NCBI RefSeq assembly: GCF_913776855.1
Contig: NZ_CAJYQD010000010.1
Span: forward strand, 1 to 38,300
From: an uncultured Sphingomonas sp.
Lineage (GTDB): Bacteria > Pseudomonadota > Alphaproteobacteria > Sphingomonadales > Sphingomonadaceae
Direction of reading: 5' to 3'
DNA: 38,300 bases
Every line of letters starts with the position of its first letter. Position 1 is the first letter of the stretch. Below the pieces are notes generated by a model, which worked only from the letters and a program-made list of their open reading frames with translations, did no database searches and was not told the origin of the DNA. The position numbers were made by a program, and so were the translations under genes. Positions 6,914 through 15,991 of this stretch are shown here, piece by piece.

Positions 6914-9616
6914 ATGCTCCCCTACCCCGCCCTGCACGCCAGCCATTCGGGCGTCTGGATCGCGACGGCCGATGGCACGCGCGAGGTCAGTCGGGGGGAA
7001 GCGATCGCGCTGGTCGCCGATACGCCGACGATCGTCCTGAATGCTGCCCTGATCGGGCAGCGGCTGGGCTATGCCGAGCTGTCCGGGCTGGACCTGCTCG
7101 AACTGTTCGCCTTCGTCCATCCCGCGCGCTTCGCGGTACCGACGCCCAAGGGGATCGCGCAGGCGCTCGACCTGCCGCTGCCTGCGGAGGAAGCAGGCAT
7201 CGCCGATCTGTTGCGGGCGGCGGCGGCGGCGCTGATCGCGACCGCTTCGGCACCATGGGCCGAACAGGAAGGGGCATGGACCGCCGCGCAGTCGCTGTTC
7301 CGCCTGCGCTGGCCATGGGCACCGGCGCTGGGGCAGGTGCTGCCCAAACCCGAAACCGCCGAACGCTGGCTGTTCAGCAAATTGCCCGAATGGGAGGAGG
7401 CGCCACCGCGCGCCAATCCCCGCACGGTGACGCTGACGCCCGATGCGGTGGCGGAGCGGCTGGCGACGCTGACCGGCAGCGCGGCGGAGGCGCGGCCGGG
7501 ACAGCGCGCCTTTGCCGCCGCCGCCGCCGACGCGTTCGCCCCGCGTGCCGCGCGCGACACGCCGAACCTGGTGCTGGCGGAGGCCGGAACCGGCATCGGC
7601 AAGACCCTGGGCTATCTCGCGCCGACCTCGCTCTGGGCGCAGGCGGCCGATGGCGCGGTGTGGGTGTCGACCTTTACCAAGGCGCTGCAACGCCAGCTCG
7701 CGCAGGAAAGCACCCGCGTCTATCCCGATCCGGCCGAGCGACGGGCAAAGGTCGTGACGCGCAAGGGGCGGGAGAATTATCTTTGCCTGCTGAACCTCGA
7801 GGATGCGTTGCAGGGCGGGTTTCAGGGGCGGGCGGCGGTGCTGGCGCACCTCGTCGCGCGCTGGGCGGCGTATAGCGCCGATGGCGATATGGTCGGCGGC
7901 GACCTGCCCGGCTGGCTGCCGACGCTGTTCCGGCGCAACGGATCGACCGCGCTGACCGATCGGCGGGGCGAATGCATCTACGCCGGCTGCCCGCATTACC
8001 GGAAATGCTTCATCGAACGCGCGGCGCGGGCATCGGCGCAGGCGGATATCGTCATCGCCAACCATGCGCTGGTGATGGTCAACGCGGCGCGGGGGCGTGA
8101 GACCGGCACGCGCCCGACCCGCTATGTCTTCGACGAAGGCCATCATCTGTTCGAGGCGGCCGACGCGATGTTCTCTGCCGCGCTGACCGGCATGGAGGCG
8201 ATCGAGATCCGCCGTTGGGTGCTCGGCCCCGAAGGCGGCGGGCGCGGCCGGCGGCGGGGCCTTGCCGCTCGGCTGTCGGACGTGGCGAGCTATGATGCGG
8301 CGGGGGGTGAGGCGGTGGCGGCGGCGGTCGATGCCGCGCGGCTGCTGCCCGCCGAGGGCTGGCTGGCACGGATTCAGGAGGGCAACCCGTTCGGCCCGGT
8401 CGAGGAACTGCTCGCCTGCGTACGCGGCGCAGTGTTCGCCCGCGCCAAGGATGGCGAGGCGGGCTATGGCCTCGAAACCGAACTCAGCGAACCGCGACCC
8501 GAACTGGTCGATGCCGCCGGCCCCGCCGCGCAGGCGCTGGACGCGCTGCTCCGCCCCCTCATTGCGCTCGGCAAGCGGCTGGAAGCGGTGCTGACCGAGG
8601 GGCCGGACTGGATGGACGGGCCGGCGCGCGCGCGGATCGAGGGGGCGATCGCGTCGCTGGGCTGGCGGGCGGAGACGGTCGCGGCCTGGGGCCGGCTGCT
8701 CGCGCGGATCGGCGGGCCGGTCGATCCCGATTTCGTCGACTGGATGACGGTCGACCGGGTCGAGGGGCGCGAATATGACATGGGGCTGCACCGCCACTGG
8801 CTCGACCCCAGCCGACCCTTTGCCGAAACCGTGCTGAAGCCCGCGCATGGCGTGCTGGTCACTTCCGCCACCCTGCGCGCCGGCGGCGACTGGAGCCAAG
8901 CCGACGCCCGCGTCGGGGCGCCGCATCTGCTGCGCCAGCCAACCCATTTCGAAGCGGCCAGCCCGTTCGCCTATGCGCACCAGGCTGAGGTGCTGATCGT
9001 CACCGATGTGAAGAAGGGCGATCTGCCCGCGCTCGCCAATGCCTATGGCCGGCTGATCGTCGCGGCGGGCGGCGGCACGCTCGGGCTGTTCACCGCGATC
9101 CGGCGGCTGCGCGGCGTCCATGCCCGTATCGCCGACCGGCTGGCGCGTGATGGACTGCCGCTCTACGCCCAGCATGTCGACCCGATCGATACCGGCACAC
9201 TTGTCGACATCTTTCGCGACGATCCCCGTGCCTCGCTGATCGGCACCGATGCGCTGCGCGACGGGGTGGACGTACCCGGCCACTCGCTCAGGATGGTGGT
9301 GATGGAGGGGGTGCCGTGGGTGAAGCCGGGTGTGCTGCACGCCGCGCGGCGGCTGGCGGGCGGCGGCAGCGCCTATGACGACCGGATGGTACGCGCGCGC
9401 CTCGCACAGGCGTTCGGGCGGCTGATCCGCCGCGCCGACGATCGCGGGCTGTTCGTGTTGCTGTCCGCCGCCATGCCGTCGCGACTGCTGGGCGCCTTTC
9501 CGGAGGGCACGCCGATCCTCCGATGCACGCTGGACGAAGCGGTGGCGCGTGCCCTTTCCTTGGGGCACGAAGTCGGGCATGGGGCGCAAGCCCTGCCGAT
9601 GGAGCGATTGCCATGA
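6914..9616 (+). CDS. ATP-dependent DNA helicase, DinG/XPD-type superfamily 2 with Fe-S cluster
   Basis: A 900-residue helicase. Walker A is EAGTGIGKT at about 223-231 and the Walker B/DEAH box is DEGH at 407-410. Four cysteines sit where DinG and XPD bind a 4Fe-4S cluster: C291 (ENYLCLLN), then C354, C359 and C365 in ECIYAGCPHYRKC. C-terminal helicase motifs include LVTSATLRAGGDW, DALRDGVDVPG and AQAFGRLIRRADDRG. The family unwinds DNA 5'-3' and clears replication or transcription obstacles such as R-loops and G-quadruplexes. Residues 1-200 precede the ATPase and contain FAFVHPARFAVPTPKGIA; I do not recognise this as an intact domain, although some DinG proteins carry an exonuclease there. 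The start ATG 6914 follows AAGGCGG. The stop overlaps the phosphatase gene (ATGA), implying coupled translation. Confidence 0.93.
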   Translation: MLPYPALHASHSGVWIATADGTREVSRGEAIALVADTPTIVLNAALIGQRLGYAELSGLDLLELFAFVHPARFAVPTPKGIAQALDLPLPAEEAGIADLLRAAAAALIATASAPWAEQEGAWTAAQSLFRLRWPWAPALGQVLPKPETAERWLFSKLPEWEEAPPRANPRTVTLTPDAVAERLATLTGSAAEARPGQRAFAAAAADAFAPRAARDTPNLVLAEAGTGIGKTLGYLAPTSLWAQAADGAVWVSTFTKALQRQLAQESTRVYPDPAERRAKVVTRKGRENYLCLLNLEDALQGGFQGRAAVLAHLVARWAAYSADGDMVGGDLPGWLPTLFRRNGSTALTDRRGECIYAGCPHYRKCFIERAARASAQADIVIANHALVMVNAARGRETGTRPTRYVFDEGHHLFEAADAMFSAALTGMEAIEIRRWVLGPEGGGRGRRRGLAARLSDVASYDAAGGEAVAAAVDAARLLPAEGWLARIQEGNPFGPVEELLACVRGAVFARAKDGEAGYGLETELSEPRPELVDAAGPAAQALDALLRPLIALGKRLEAVLTEGPDWMDGPARARIEGAIASLGWRAETVAAWGRLLARIGGPVDPDFVDWMTVDRVEGREYDMGLHRHWLDPSRPFAETVLKPAHGVLVTSATLRAGGDWSQADARVGAPHLLRQPTHFEAASPFAYAHQAEVLIVTDVKKGDLPALANAYGRLIVAAGGGTLGLFTAIRRLRGVHARIADRLARDGLPLYAQHVDPIDTGTLVDIFRDDPRASLIGTDALRDGVDVPGHSLRMVVMEGVPWVKPGVLHAARRLAGGGSAYDDRMVRARLAQAFGRLIRRADDRGLFVLLSAAMPSRLLGAFPEGTPILRCTLDEAVARALSLGHEVGHGAQALPMERLP

Positions 9617-10146
9617 AGACGCTGACGCTGTTGCGCCATGCCAAGTCGGGCTGGGACGATCCCGCACTCAGCGATTACGATCGCCCCCTGAACGCCAAGG
9701 GCGCGCGCGCCGCGACCGCGATGGGTGCGCATGTGCGACAGGCCGGGCTGACGTTCGATGCGGTGGTCGCAAGTTCGGCCAAGCGCGTGGTCGAGACGTT
9801 GGAGCATTTTCGCCGTGGGTACGGCACCCTGCCCGAGGCACGGCACGACCGCACGCTGTACCTCGCCTCGGCCGGCACGATGCTCGACATGATCCGCGCA
9901 CTGCCCGCCGATGCCGACCGCGCGCTGCTGGTCGGGCATAATCCGGGGCTGGAGGATCTGGTCCTGCTGCTGTCGGCCGAAACAAATCCGCTGCGCGGCG
10001 CGGTAGAGGAGAAGTTCCCGACCGCCAGCGTCGCGGTGCTGGAGCTGGACGGCGACTGGGCGGGGGCGTGCGACGGCTGCGGCCACCTCACCAGCTTCGT
10101 CCGGCCGCGCGACCTCGATCCGTCGCTGGGGCCGAACCACGACTGA
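9613..10146 (+). CDS. SixA-like histidine phosphatase
   Basis: A 177-residue protein of the histidine (RHG) phosphatase superfamily. The phosphoryl-accepting motif is LLRHAKSGWDD at residues 6-16; a second conserved arginine is in VASSAKRVVET, and the second active-site histidine is in LLVGHNPGLEDL at about residue 100. Small RHG proteins of this length are usually called SixA, whose E. coli member removes phosphate from a histidine in a phosphotransfer protein; other members act on small molecules. The substrate cannot be read from sequence. The start at ATG 9613 overlaps the helicase stop, and the longer open frame upstream is shadow. The pairing of helicase and phosphatase is probably only operon convenience. 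Confidence 0.9.
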   Translation: MKTLTLLRHAKSGWDDPALSDYDRPLNAKGARAATAMGAHVRQAGLTFDAVVASSAKRVVETLEHFRRGYGTLPEARHDRTLYLASAGTMLDMIRALPADADRALLVGHNPGLEDLVLLLSAETNPLRGAVEEKFPTASVAVLELDGDWAGACDGCGHLTSFVRPRDLDPSLGPNHD

Positions 10147-10214
10147 CGGTTGACGGCGATCCGTACGATCCCCGTTTGTTGCATGGCATCGATGGCTACG
10201 CTACGTCCCCGTCC

Positions 10215-10787
10215 GTGAAGGATCATCCCGCCGACCCGTATCACGCACGCGCCGCGATCTGCGAACTGCTCGAGCGTGTCGGAACGGCGGACCGTGCGGC
10301 ATTGGGGCAGTTGTACGAACTCACCGCATCCTCGCTATTCGGTATCTGCCTGCGGATCTGTGGGGAACGAAGCGAGGCGGAGGATGTGCTGCACGAGGTG
10401 TTCCAGTTGATCTGGAAACGCGCGGGTAGTTTCGTTCCGACCGCCGCCCATCCGATGGCGTGGCTGGGCACCATCGCCCGCAACCGATCGATCGACTGGG
10501 CTCGTGGCCATGGCAGACGCAGGACCAGGCCGATCGAGGACGCAGGCGAGATTGCCGACGACGCGCCGGACCAGCTGGCCGTACTCGAGCGTTCGCAGGA
10601 AGCGCAGCGGCTGTACGATTGCCTCGACGCGCTGGACGCTCGGCAGCGCGATACCCTGCGTACCGCCTTTTTTGGCGGATTGACCTATGCCCAACTGGCC
10701 GAAGCTCAGGGCGTACCCGAACCGACGGTACGCAGTTGGGCGCGCCGGGGCCTGCTGAACTTGCGGGGATGCGTCAGTGACGCCTGA
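10215..10787 (+). CDS. ECF sigma factor (SigK-like) paired with an RskA-like anti-sigma factor
   Basis: About 190 residues from the proposed GTG at 10215. Region 2 is LGQLYELTASSLFGICLRIC, then RSEAEDVLHEVFQLIWKRA and WLGTIARNRSIDWARGHGRR. Region 4 is LDALDARQRDTLRTAFFGGL followed by the helix-turn-helix TYAQLAEAQGVPEPTVRSWA. The spacing and the downstream partner fit the SigK type of ECF factor. The open frame reaches back into the upstream gene; the start is uncertain because neither GTG 10215 nor the TTG codons at 10176 and 10179 has a good ribosome-binding site. The stop overlaps the anti-sigma gene by 11 nt, as expected of a coupled pair. The target genes are not identifiable from the window. 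Confidence 0.88.
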   Translation: MKDHPADPYHARAAICELLERVGTADRAALGQLYELTASSLFGICLRICGERSEAEDVLHEVFQLIWKRAGSFVPTAAHPMAWLGTIARNRSIDWARGHGRRRTRPIEDAGEIADDAPDQLAVLERSQEAQRLYDCLDALDARQRDTLRTAFFGGLTYAQLAEAQGVPEPTVRSWARRGLLNLRGCVSDA

Positions 10788-11448
10788 AGACCATATGCTT
10801 GCCGGTGAACTTGCGCTCGGCCTTCTCGAAGGAAATGAACGGGCGCAGGCCCTGCGCAGGACGCTGTCCGATCCCGACTTCGCGCGCGAGGTCGAAGGGT
10901 GGCGCGTGCGTTTCGCCAGCATGTTGGCGGAGGTTCGCCCGGTTCCCGCTCCCCCAGGCCTGATCCGCGACATCGGGGCCCAGACCGCACCGAAACCGCG
11001 CAACCAACTCCGACTGGTCCTGCCGGCTGCGCTGTCCGCCGTCGCCGCGGCAACGCTGGTGCTGGTATTGCGGCCAAGCCCGACCGTCTTGCCGCCGGTC
11101 GATCGACCGGCGGCGGCAACGCTGCTGGCTGCGCTCCAGCCGTCCGATAGAACGGGGACGCCAATCAGTGCGATCGTCGATCGCGACACGGGACAGATCC
11201 GCGTCGTTGCCACCGGCATCGCACCGGCTGGCAAGGCGGCGCAACTATGGGTCATACGCGACGGGGTGCCCCGTTCGCTTGGCCTGTTGGCGGGCAACGG
11301 GACGACGCGCCTGTCTGTGCCGACGACCGAGCGGACGGCGTTGCAGGCCGGACTGGTGCTTGCCATTTCGATCGAGCCGCCGGGCGGGTCGCCGAAGCCG
11401 ACTCCGACGGGACCGGTGGTCGCGAGCGGGCCGCTGACCCCAATCTGA
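10777..11448 (+). CDS. Membrane-anchored anti-sigma factor, RskA-like
   Basis: A 223-residue protein with the RskA layout. An N-terminal cytoplasmic anti-sigma domain (HMLAGELALGLLEGNERAQA and DFAREVEGWRVRFASMLAEV) is followed by one transmembrane helix at about 86-105 (LVLPAALSAVAAATLVLVL) and a periplasmic domain of about 115 residues. That last domain contains GKAAQLWVIRDGVPRSLGLL and ends in GPVVASGPL, the usual end of RskA proteins. The GTG start lies inside the sigma gene, in a different frame. It should hold the upstream sigma factor at the membrane until the periplasmic domain is cleaved or altered by stress. It converges on the amidase gene with 21 nt between stops and no clear terminator. 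Confidence 0.88.
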   Translation: MTPEDHMLAGELALGLLEGNERAQALRRTLSDPDFAREVEGWRVRFASMLAEVRPVPAPPGLIRDIGAQTAPKPRNQLRLVLPAALSAVAAATLVLVLRPSPTVLPPVDRPAAATLLAALQPSDRTGTPISAIVDRDTGQIRVVATGIAPAGKAAQLWVIRDGVPRSLGLLAGNGTTRLSVPTTERTALQAGLVLAISIEPPGGSPKPTPTGPVVASGPLTPI

Positions 11449-11469
11449 TCCGCGGCCGGACGAACCGTA

Positions 11470-12747
11470 CTATCGCGCCGCCAGCCGCCGCGCGAAATAC
11501 ACCTCGACCGCGCGCTCGACGCTCTTGGCGATCGCGCGGCGGCCTTCGACCGAATCGAGCCGCTGCGCGTCGGCGTCATTCGACAGATAGCCGGTTTCGA
11601 ACAGGATCGACGGCAGGTCGGGCGCCTTCAGCACCATCAGCGACGCCATGCGATGATAATTCGGCTTGAGCGGGATGACCCCGGTCGCCTCGCGTCCCAG
11701 CAGCCGGGCGAACCCGGCCGAGGCGTTCATCGTCTCGCGCTGGGTCAGGTCGATCAGGATCGAGGAGATGTCGGCGCTCTGCCGGCCGAGGTCGACGCCG
11801 GCCAGGATGTCGGCCTTGTTCTCGCGCGCGGCGAGGCGTGCGGCTTCGCGGTCGGAGGCGACTTCGGACAGGGTATAGATGCTGGCGCCGGTCGCCTGCG
11901 GATTGTCGGCGCTGTCGCAGTGGATCGAGATGAACAGACTGGCGCCCAGCCGCCGCGCAATCGCATAGCGTTCCTGCAACACCAGGAACTCGTCGCGGTC
12001 GCGGGTCAGTGCCACGCGTACCCGCCCGCTCGCCAGCAGTGCGTCGCGCACGGCGCGGGCGGTCTTCAGCGTCAGATCCTTTTCCTGCATCCCGCCGTGC
12101 GGCGAGATGGCGCCGGGATCATGCCCGCCATGGCCAGCATCGATCACCACCAGCGGCCGGTCGGCATCACCCTGAACCGATGGCAGGCGCTGACCACGGC
12201 GGCGGCTGGGCACGGGGACCGATACGGTCGCACGCTGCCGGGCGTCGACGATCATCGCCGCCGACGACGAAGCCGGCACGACGGTCGCCACCGCGATCTG
12301 CGGCTGGAACCGCATCCGCCCGGCGGTGGTGGCACGGGCATAGCGTTCGGGCGCAACGCCGCTCAGCGTGAGGGTCAGCCGCCGCCCGTCTTCCGAAAAG
12401 CGCCCGGCGGTAACGACCAGCGGCCGGTCGAGGTCGAACACGATCCGGCTGCCGCCGTCGCGCACCCCCTGCCGCACCGCGCGCACGCCGCCGCCCGATT
12501 CGCTGCGCCCACCGGGACGCACGCCGTCGAGATCGACGACCAGCCGGTCCGGTCCACCCAGCACGAAGCTGGAGGCGCCGTTGGCTGGCGCATCGAGGCG
12601 GATGGTGATGCGGTCCGAACCGGCGTCGACGCTGTCCACCGATTGCGCAGCAACGGGGAAGCCGAACCAGATCGACAGGAAGGCCAGCCATGCGCCCATC
12701 GGTGCGCTATGCCGTCCAATCGCATTTTCGGTCCAGCGCAAATCCAT
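11470..12747 (-). CDS. Periplasmic N-acetylmuramoyl-L-alanine amidase with AMIN domain (AmiC-like)
   Basis: About 425 residues. It cuts the amide bond between MurNAc and the stem peptide during daughter-cell separation. An AMIN domain, which binds peptidoglycan and targets the septum, covers roughly residues 38-130 (DRITIRLDAPANGASSFVLG onward). The Amidase_3 catalytic domain begins at VVIDAGHGGHDPGA. Its zinc ligands are the His in DAGHGG, the Glu in GMQEKDL and the His in SIHCDSA; the catalytic Glu is in ILFETGYLSND. A hydrophobic export stretch, MGAWLAFLSIWFGFPVAAQ, lies near the N-terminus. Three ATGs are possible (12786, 12747, 12699). I chose 12747 because it keeps a basic n-region before the hydrophobic core and has AAGGAAG upstream, though at a long spacing. 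Confidence 0.92.
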   Translation of the reverse strand: MDLRWTENAIGRHSAPMGAWLAFLSIWFGFPVAAQSVDSVDAGSDRITIRLDAPANGASSFVLGGPDRLVVDLDGVRPGGRSESGGGVRAVRQGVRDGGSRIVFDLDRPLVVTAGRFSEDGRRLTLTLSGVAPERYARATTAGRMRFQPQIAVATVVPASSSAAMIVDARQRATVSVPVPSRRRGQRLPSVQGDADRPLVVIDAGHGGHDPGAISPHGGMQEKDLTLKTARAVRDALLASGRVRVALTRDRDEFLVLQERYAIARRLGASLFISIHCDSADNPQATGASIYTLSEVASDREAARLAARENKADILAGVDLGRQSADISSILIDLTQRETMNASAGFARLLGREATGVIPLKPNYHRMASLMVLKAPDLPSILFETGYLSNDADAQRLDSVEGRRAIAKSVERAVEVYFARRLAAR

Positions 12748-13214
12748 GGACGTGGTGCCCGCTTCCTTTTTCCGAAGCGTTTGCATAGGCCCGTGCGGTT
12801 CAACCTGCGGTGAACCAGCACGCTGAATCCGGCTTTAACCATTTATTCGGATTTGCTTCGCTACCGAAACGAACCTGCGGACGCTGTTGCCGTTGACGAT
12901 ACCGGGTGCTACGCCCCCTATTACGTCGGTCCCGGACATGGTTCGGGGAAACCGACGCGACACCCCCCAAAGGCGTACCCGCTCCAGGGGGTTTAACCAG
13001 GTTGATGTTCGCATGTGGCAAGTTCCGTCCCGTACCGCCTGTGCCGCTGTCGCGGCCGGCGTCGGGCCGACAATTGTCCACCCGGAACTGTCCGGGCTGC
13101 CCATGCCAGCAGACGCATATCCCAGCAATCGCGCGCAGGCACCGGGCTTGACCCCCGCCGCGCGTTTAGGCGCGCCGACTGGCCGAGCCGTCCCGCGCGC
13201 CCGGAGACATTATC
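12748..13214 (+). promoter_or_regulatory. Long non-coding spacer with hairpins, likely promoter and leader of rne
   Basis: These 467 nt separate the divergent amidase gene from rne and hold no convincing gene. Visible elements are a nested inverted repeat at about 12931-12958 (CGGT/ACCG around CCCG/CGGG), a palindrome GACAATTGTC at 13069-13078, and a perfect hairpin CCCGGA-actg-TCCGGG at 13081-13096. Possible -35 elements TTGCCG or TTGACG lie near 12887-12898, but no clean -10 pairs with them. RNase E genes in other bacteria are autoregulated through long structured leaders, so the same is plausible here, by inference. GGAGA 7 nt before ATG 13215 is the ribosome-binding site. Confidence 0.4.
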
Positions 13215-15926
13215 ATGACCACGCGGATGTTGATCGACGCTCGCCACCGGGAAGAAACCCGCGTCGCCGTCGTCAAGGGTAACCGGATCGAGGAGTTCGA
13301 TTTCGAATCGGCCGAGCGCAAGCAGCTCAAGGGCAATATCTATCTGGCCAAGGTGACGCGGGTCGAACCGTCGTTGCAGGCGGCGTTCGTCGATTATGGC
13401 GGCAACCGCCACGGCTTCCTCGCCTTTTCCGAAATCCACCCCGATTATTACCAGATCCCGAAGGAAGACCGCGACGCGCTGCTGGCCGAAGAGGCCGAAC
13501 ATGCCGCCGAGGAAGCCGCGCTGCGTGCCGGCGAGCATGACGACGACCTCGACTACGACGATCACGACGACGATGCCGAAGGCGGCGTCGAGGTCGTCGA
13601 GCGCGACGAGGAAGACGACGACCATCATGACGACGAAGAGGGCGAGGCCCCGGCGCGCCGTCCGCGCAAGGGCGGTGGCGACGACGCCGCAGTCGAGGCG
13701 CTGCGCCAGCGCCGGCTGAACCTGCGCCGCCGCTACAAGATCCAGGACGTGATCCGCCGCCGGCAGGTGCTGCTGGTGCAGGTCGTCAAGGAAGAGCGCG
13801 GCAACAAGGGTGCGGCGCTGACCACATACCTGTCGCTCGCCGGCCGCTATTGCGTGCTGATGCCCAACACCGCGCATGGCGGCGGCATTTCGCGCAAGAT
13901 CAGCTCGGCCGCCGACCGCAAGCGGTTGAAGTCGATCATGGCCGAACTGACGCTGCCGGCATCGATGGGCTGCATCGTCCGCACCGCCGGGCTGCAGCGC
14001 TCGCGCCAGGAGATCAAGCGCGACTTCGATTACCTCGCCCGCCTGTGGGACGGGATTCGCGAACAGACGCTGACCTCTTCGGCGCCGGCGCTGGTCTATG
14101 GCGACAGCGACCTGGTGAAGCGTGCGATCCGCGACATCTACAACAAGGATGTCGACGAGGTGATCGTCGAGGGCGAAGACGGTTTCCGTCACGCCAAGGA
14201 ATATATGCGGCTGCTGATGCCCGCGCACGCCCGCCGGGTGAAGCAATATGCCGACGCCGTGCCGCTGTTCCAGCGCGCGCATGTCGAGGATCAGCTGGCC
14301 GCGATGTACAATCCGGTCGTGCAGCTGAAGTCGGGCGGCTATCTGGTCATCAACCCGACCGAAGCCTTGGTGTCGATCGACATCAACTCCGGTCGGTCGA
14401 CCCGCGAACATAATATCGAACAGACCGCGACTGCGACCAACCTCGAAGCGGCGCAGGAAATCGCGCGCCAGCTGCGCCTGCGCGACATGGCGGGCCTCGT
14501 CGTGATCGACTTCATCGACATGGACCACGGATCGAACGTCCGGAAGGTCGAGAAGGCGATGAAGGAGGCGCTGAAGAACGATCGCGCCCGCATCCAGGTC
14601 GGCCGCATCTCCGCCTTCGGGCTGATGGAAATGAGCCGCCAGCGGCTGCGCACCGGCGTGCTGGAGGCTTCGACCCGCCAGTGCCCGCATTGCGAAGGCA
14701 CCGGTCTGGTCCGCACCGCATCGTCGGCGGGCCTGTCGGCGCTGCGCCTGATCGAGGACGAGGCCGCACGCGGTCGCGGCTCGCTGATCGTGCTGCGCGC
14801 CAGCCAGGAAGCGGCGTTCTATGTCCTCAACAAGAAGCGCGCCGACATCGCCGAGGTCGAGGATCGGTACGGCGTGACCGTCGAGATCGTGCCCGATGCC
14901 GAGATCGAGGGCGCGCGCATGGCGGTCGAAGCGTCCGGCCCGCCGCCCGCGCATCCGCCCAAGATCGAGCCGCTGGTCGTCATCGACGACGAGGACGATG
15001 CCTATGAGGACATCGAGGACGAGATCGACGAGGAGGTCGAGGAAGACGCGGTCGAGGAAGTCGCCCGCACCCCGCGCAATGACGACGAAGGCGAAGGCCG
15101 TGGCAAGCGCCGCCGCCGCCGTCGCGGGCGTCGCGGTCGCAACCGTGAGGAAGGCGAGGCCGGCGATGACGTCGACTCGACCGAAGACGCCGACGATGCC
15201 GAGGGCGAGACCGGCGATGATGAAGGCGAGGCATCGACCGAGGACGCCGCTCCCGAAGCCGAGCAGGGCGACGAGGGCACGAAGCGCAAGCGTCGCCGTC
15301 GTGGCCGTCGCGGTGGTCGCCGTGGCGATGGCGCGTTCGATGCCGCCGATGGCGCCGGCACCGTGGCCGACCTGCCTGCCGACGACGATGCGGGCGACGC
15401 GGTTGCTGAAGCACCGGCCGTGCCGGAGCCGGTCGCCGAACCGGAGGTCGCCGAGGCGGCTCCCGTGCCGGCGCCCAAGCGCACCCGCCGCCGCCCGAGC
15501 GCGCGTGCCAAGGTCGAAGGCGTGACCGAAGCGGCTCCGGCCGAACCGGCTACCGCCGAGGCTGGCGACGCCGCGCCGATCGTCACGCCCGAACCGGTCG
15601 AAACGCCGAAGGTCACGGTCGAGCCGGCGGAGGAAGCGCCCAAGCCGAAGCGCACCCGCAAGCGCAAGGCCGATGCCGCGCTGGTCGTGGAAGCCGAGGC
15701 CGAGACGCCTGCCCCGGTCGCCGCCGAGGCCGAAGTCGCGCCCAAGAAGCGCCGTGCGCCCCGCCGCAAGGCTGTCGCACCGGTAGAGGCACCGGTGGAA
15801 GAAGCGGCGCCGGCCGAAGCCGCCGCACCGGTCGAGGCGGAAACGCCTGACACACCCGCCGACGACGCCTCTTACGGCTCGGCATCGCCGCGCCGCGGCT
15901 GGTGGCAGCGCACCTTCGGCAACTGA
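13215..15926 (+). CDS. rne: Ribonuclease E, RNA-degradosome scaffold
   Basis: A 903-residue endoribonuclease for mRNA decay and rRNA/tRNA processing. The N-terminal catalytic half has the S1 domain (GNIYLAKVTRVEPSLQAAFV, DYGGNRHGFLAFSEIHPDYY). The S1 domain is interrupted at about residues 91-165 by an Asp/Glu/His-rich insertion seen in alphaproteobacterial enzymes. The DNase I-like catalytic segment includes LVVIDFIDMD with its metal-binding aspartates, and the zinc-link CPHC is at 490-493. The C-terminal half is low-complexity: acidic blocks alternate with Arg-rich RNA-binding patches (GKRRRRRRGRRGR, KRKRRRRGRRGGRRG). The protein ends in GWWQRTFGN; the GWW (895-897) matches the motif that Caulobacter RNase E uses to dock polynucleotide phosphorylase. 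ATG 13215 is supported by GGAGA upstream. A strong hairpin terminator follows. Confidence 0.97.
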   Translation: MTTRMLIDARHREETRVAVVKGNRIEEFDFESAERKQLKGNIYLAKVTRVEPSLQAAFVDYGGNRHGFLAFSEIHPDYYQIPKEDRDALLAEEAEHAAEEAALRAGEHDDDLDYDDHDDDAEGGVEVVERDEEDDDHHDDEEGEAPARRPRKGGGDDAAVEALRQRRLNLRRRYKIQDVIRRRQVLLVQVVKEERGNKGAALTTYLSLAGRYCVLMPNTAHGGGISRKISSAADRKRLKSIMAELTLPASMGCIVRTAGLQRSRQEIKRDFDYLARLWDGIREQTLTSSAPALVYGDSDLVKRAIRDIYNKDVDEVIVEGEDGFRHAKEYMRLLMPAHARRVKQYADAVPLFQRAHVEDQLAAMYNPVVQLKSGGYLVINPTEALVSIDINSGRSTREHNIEQTATATNLEAAQEIARQLRLRDMAGLVVIDFIDMDHGSNVRKVEKAMKEALKNDRARIQVGRISAFGLMEMSRQRLRTGVLEASTRQCPHCEGTGLVRTASSAGLSALRLIEDEAARGRGSLIVLRASQEAAFYVLNKKRADIAEVEDRYGVTVEIVPDAEIEGARMAVEASGPPPAHPPKIEPLVVIDDEDDAYEDIEDEIDEEVEEDAVEEVARTPRNDDEGEGRGKRRRRRRGRRGRNREEGEAGDDVDSTEDADDAEGETGDDEGEASTEDAAPEAEQGDEGTKRKRRRRGRRGGRRGDGAFDAADGAGTVADLPADDDAGDAVAEAPAVPEPVAEPEVAEAAPVPAPKRTRRRPSARAKVEGVTEAAPAEPATAEAGDAAPIVTPEPVETPKVTVEPAEEAPKPKRTRKRKADAALVVEAEAETPAPVAAEAEVAPKKRRAPRRKAVAPVEAPVEEAAPAEAAAPVEAETPDTPADDASYGSASPRRGWWQRTFGN

Positions 15927-15944
15927 TCGCCTGGGATAGCGAGA

Positions 15945-15980
15945 AAGGGGGCGGCATCCGACCGGGTGCCGCCCCCTTCT
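15945..15980. terminator. Hairpin terminator between rne and the convergent kinase gene
   Basis: AAGGGGGCGGCA (15945-15956) pairs perfectly with TGCCGCCCCCTT (15967-15978), and the stem can extend inward by three more pairs. Because A's flank the left arm and T's the right, it can stop transcripts from both sides: rne from the left and the kinase from the right. Confidence 0.85.
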
Positions 15981-15991
15981 TGCGTTCAGCG

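Noticed and set aside
6590..9667. 1025-codon open frame antisense to the helicase
   Set aside because: The plus-strand frame has all helicase motifs; the antisense protein is Arg/Gly/Ala-rich with no motif.
13487..13700. Acidic insertion in RNase E as a novel feature
   Set aside because: An acidic insertion in the S1 domain is usual for alphaproteobacterial RNase E.
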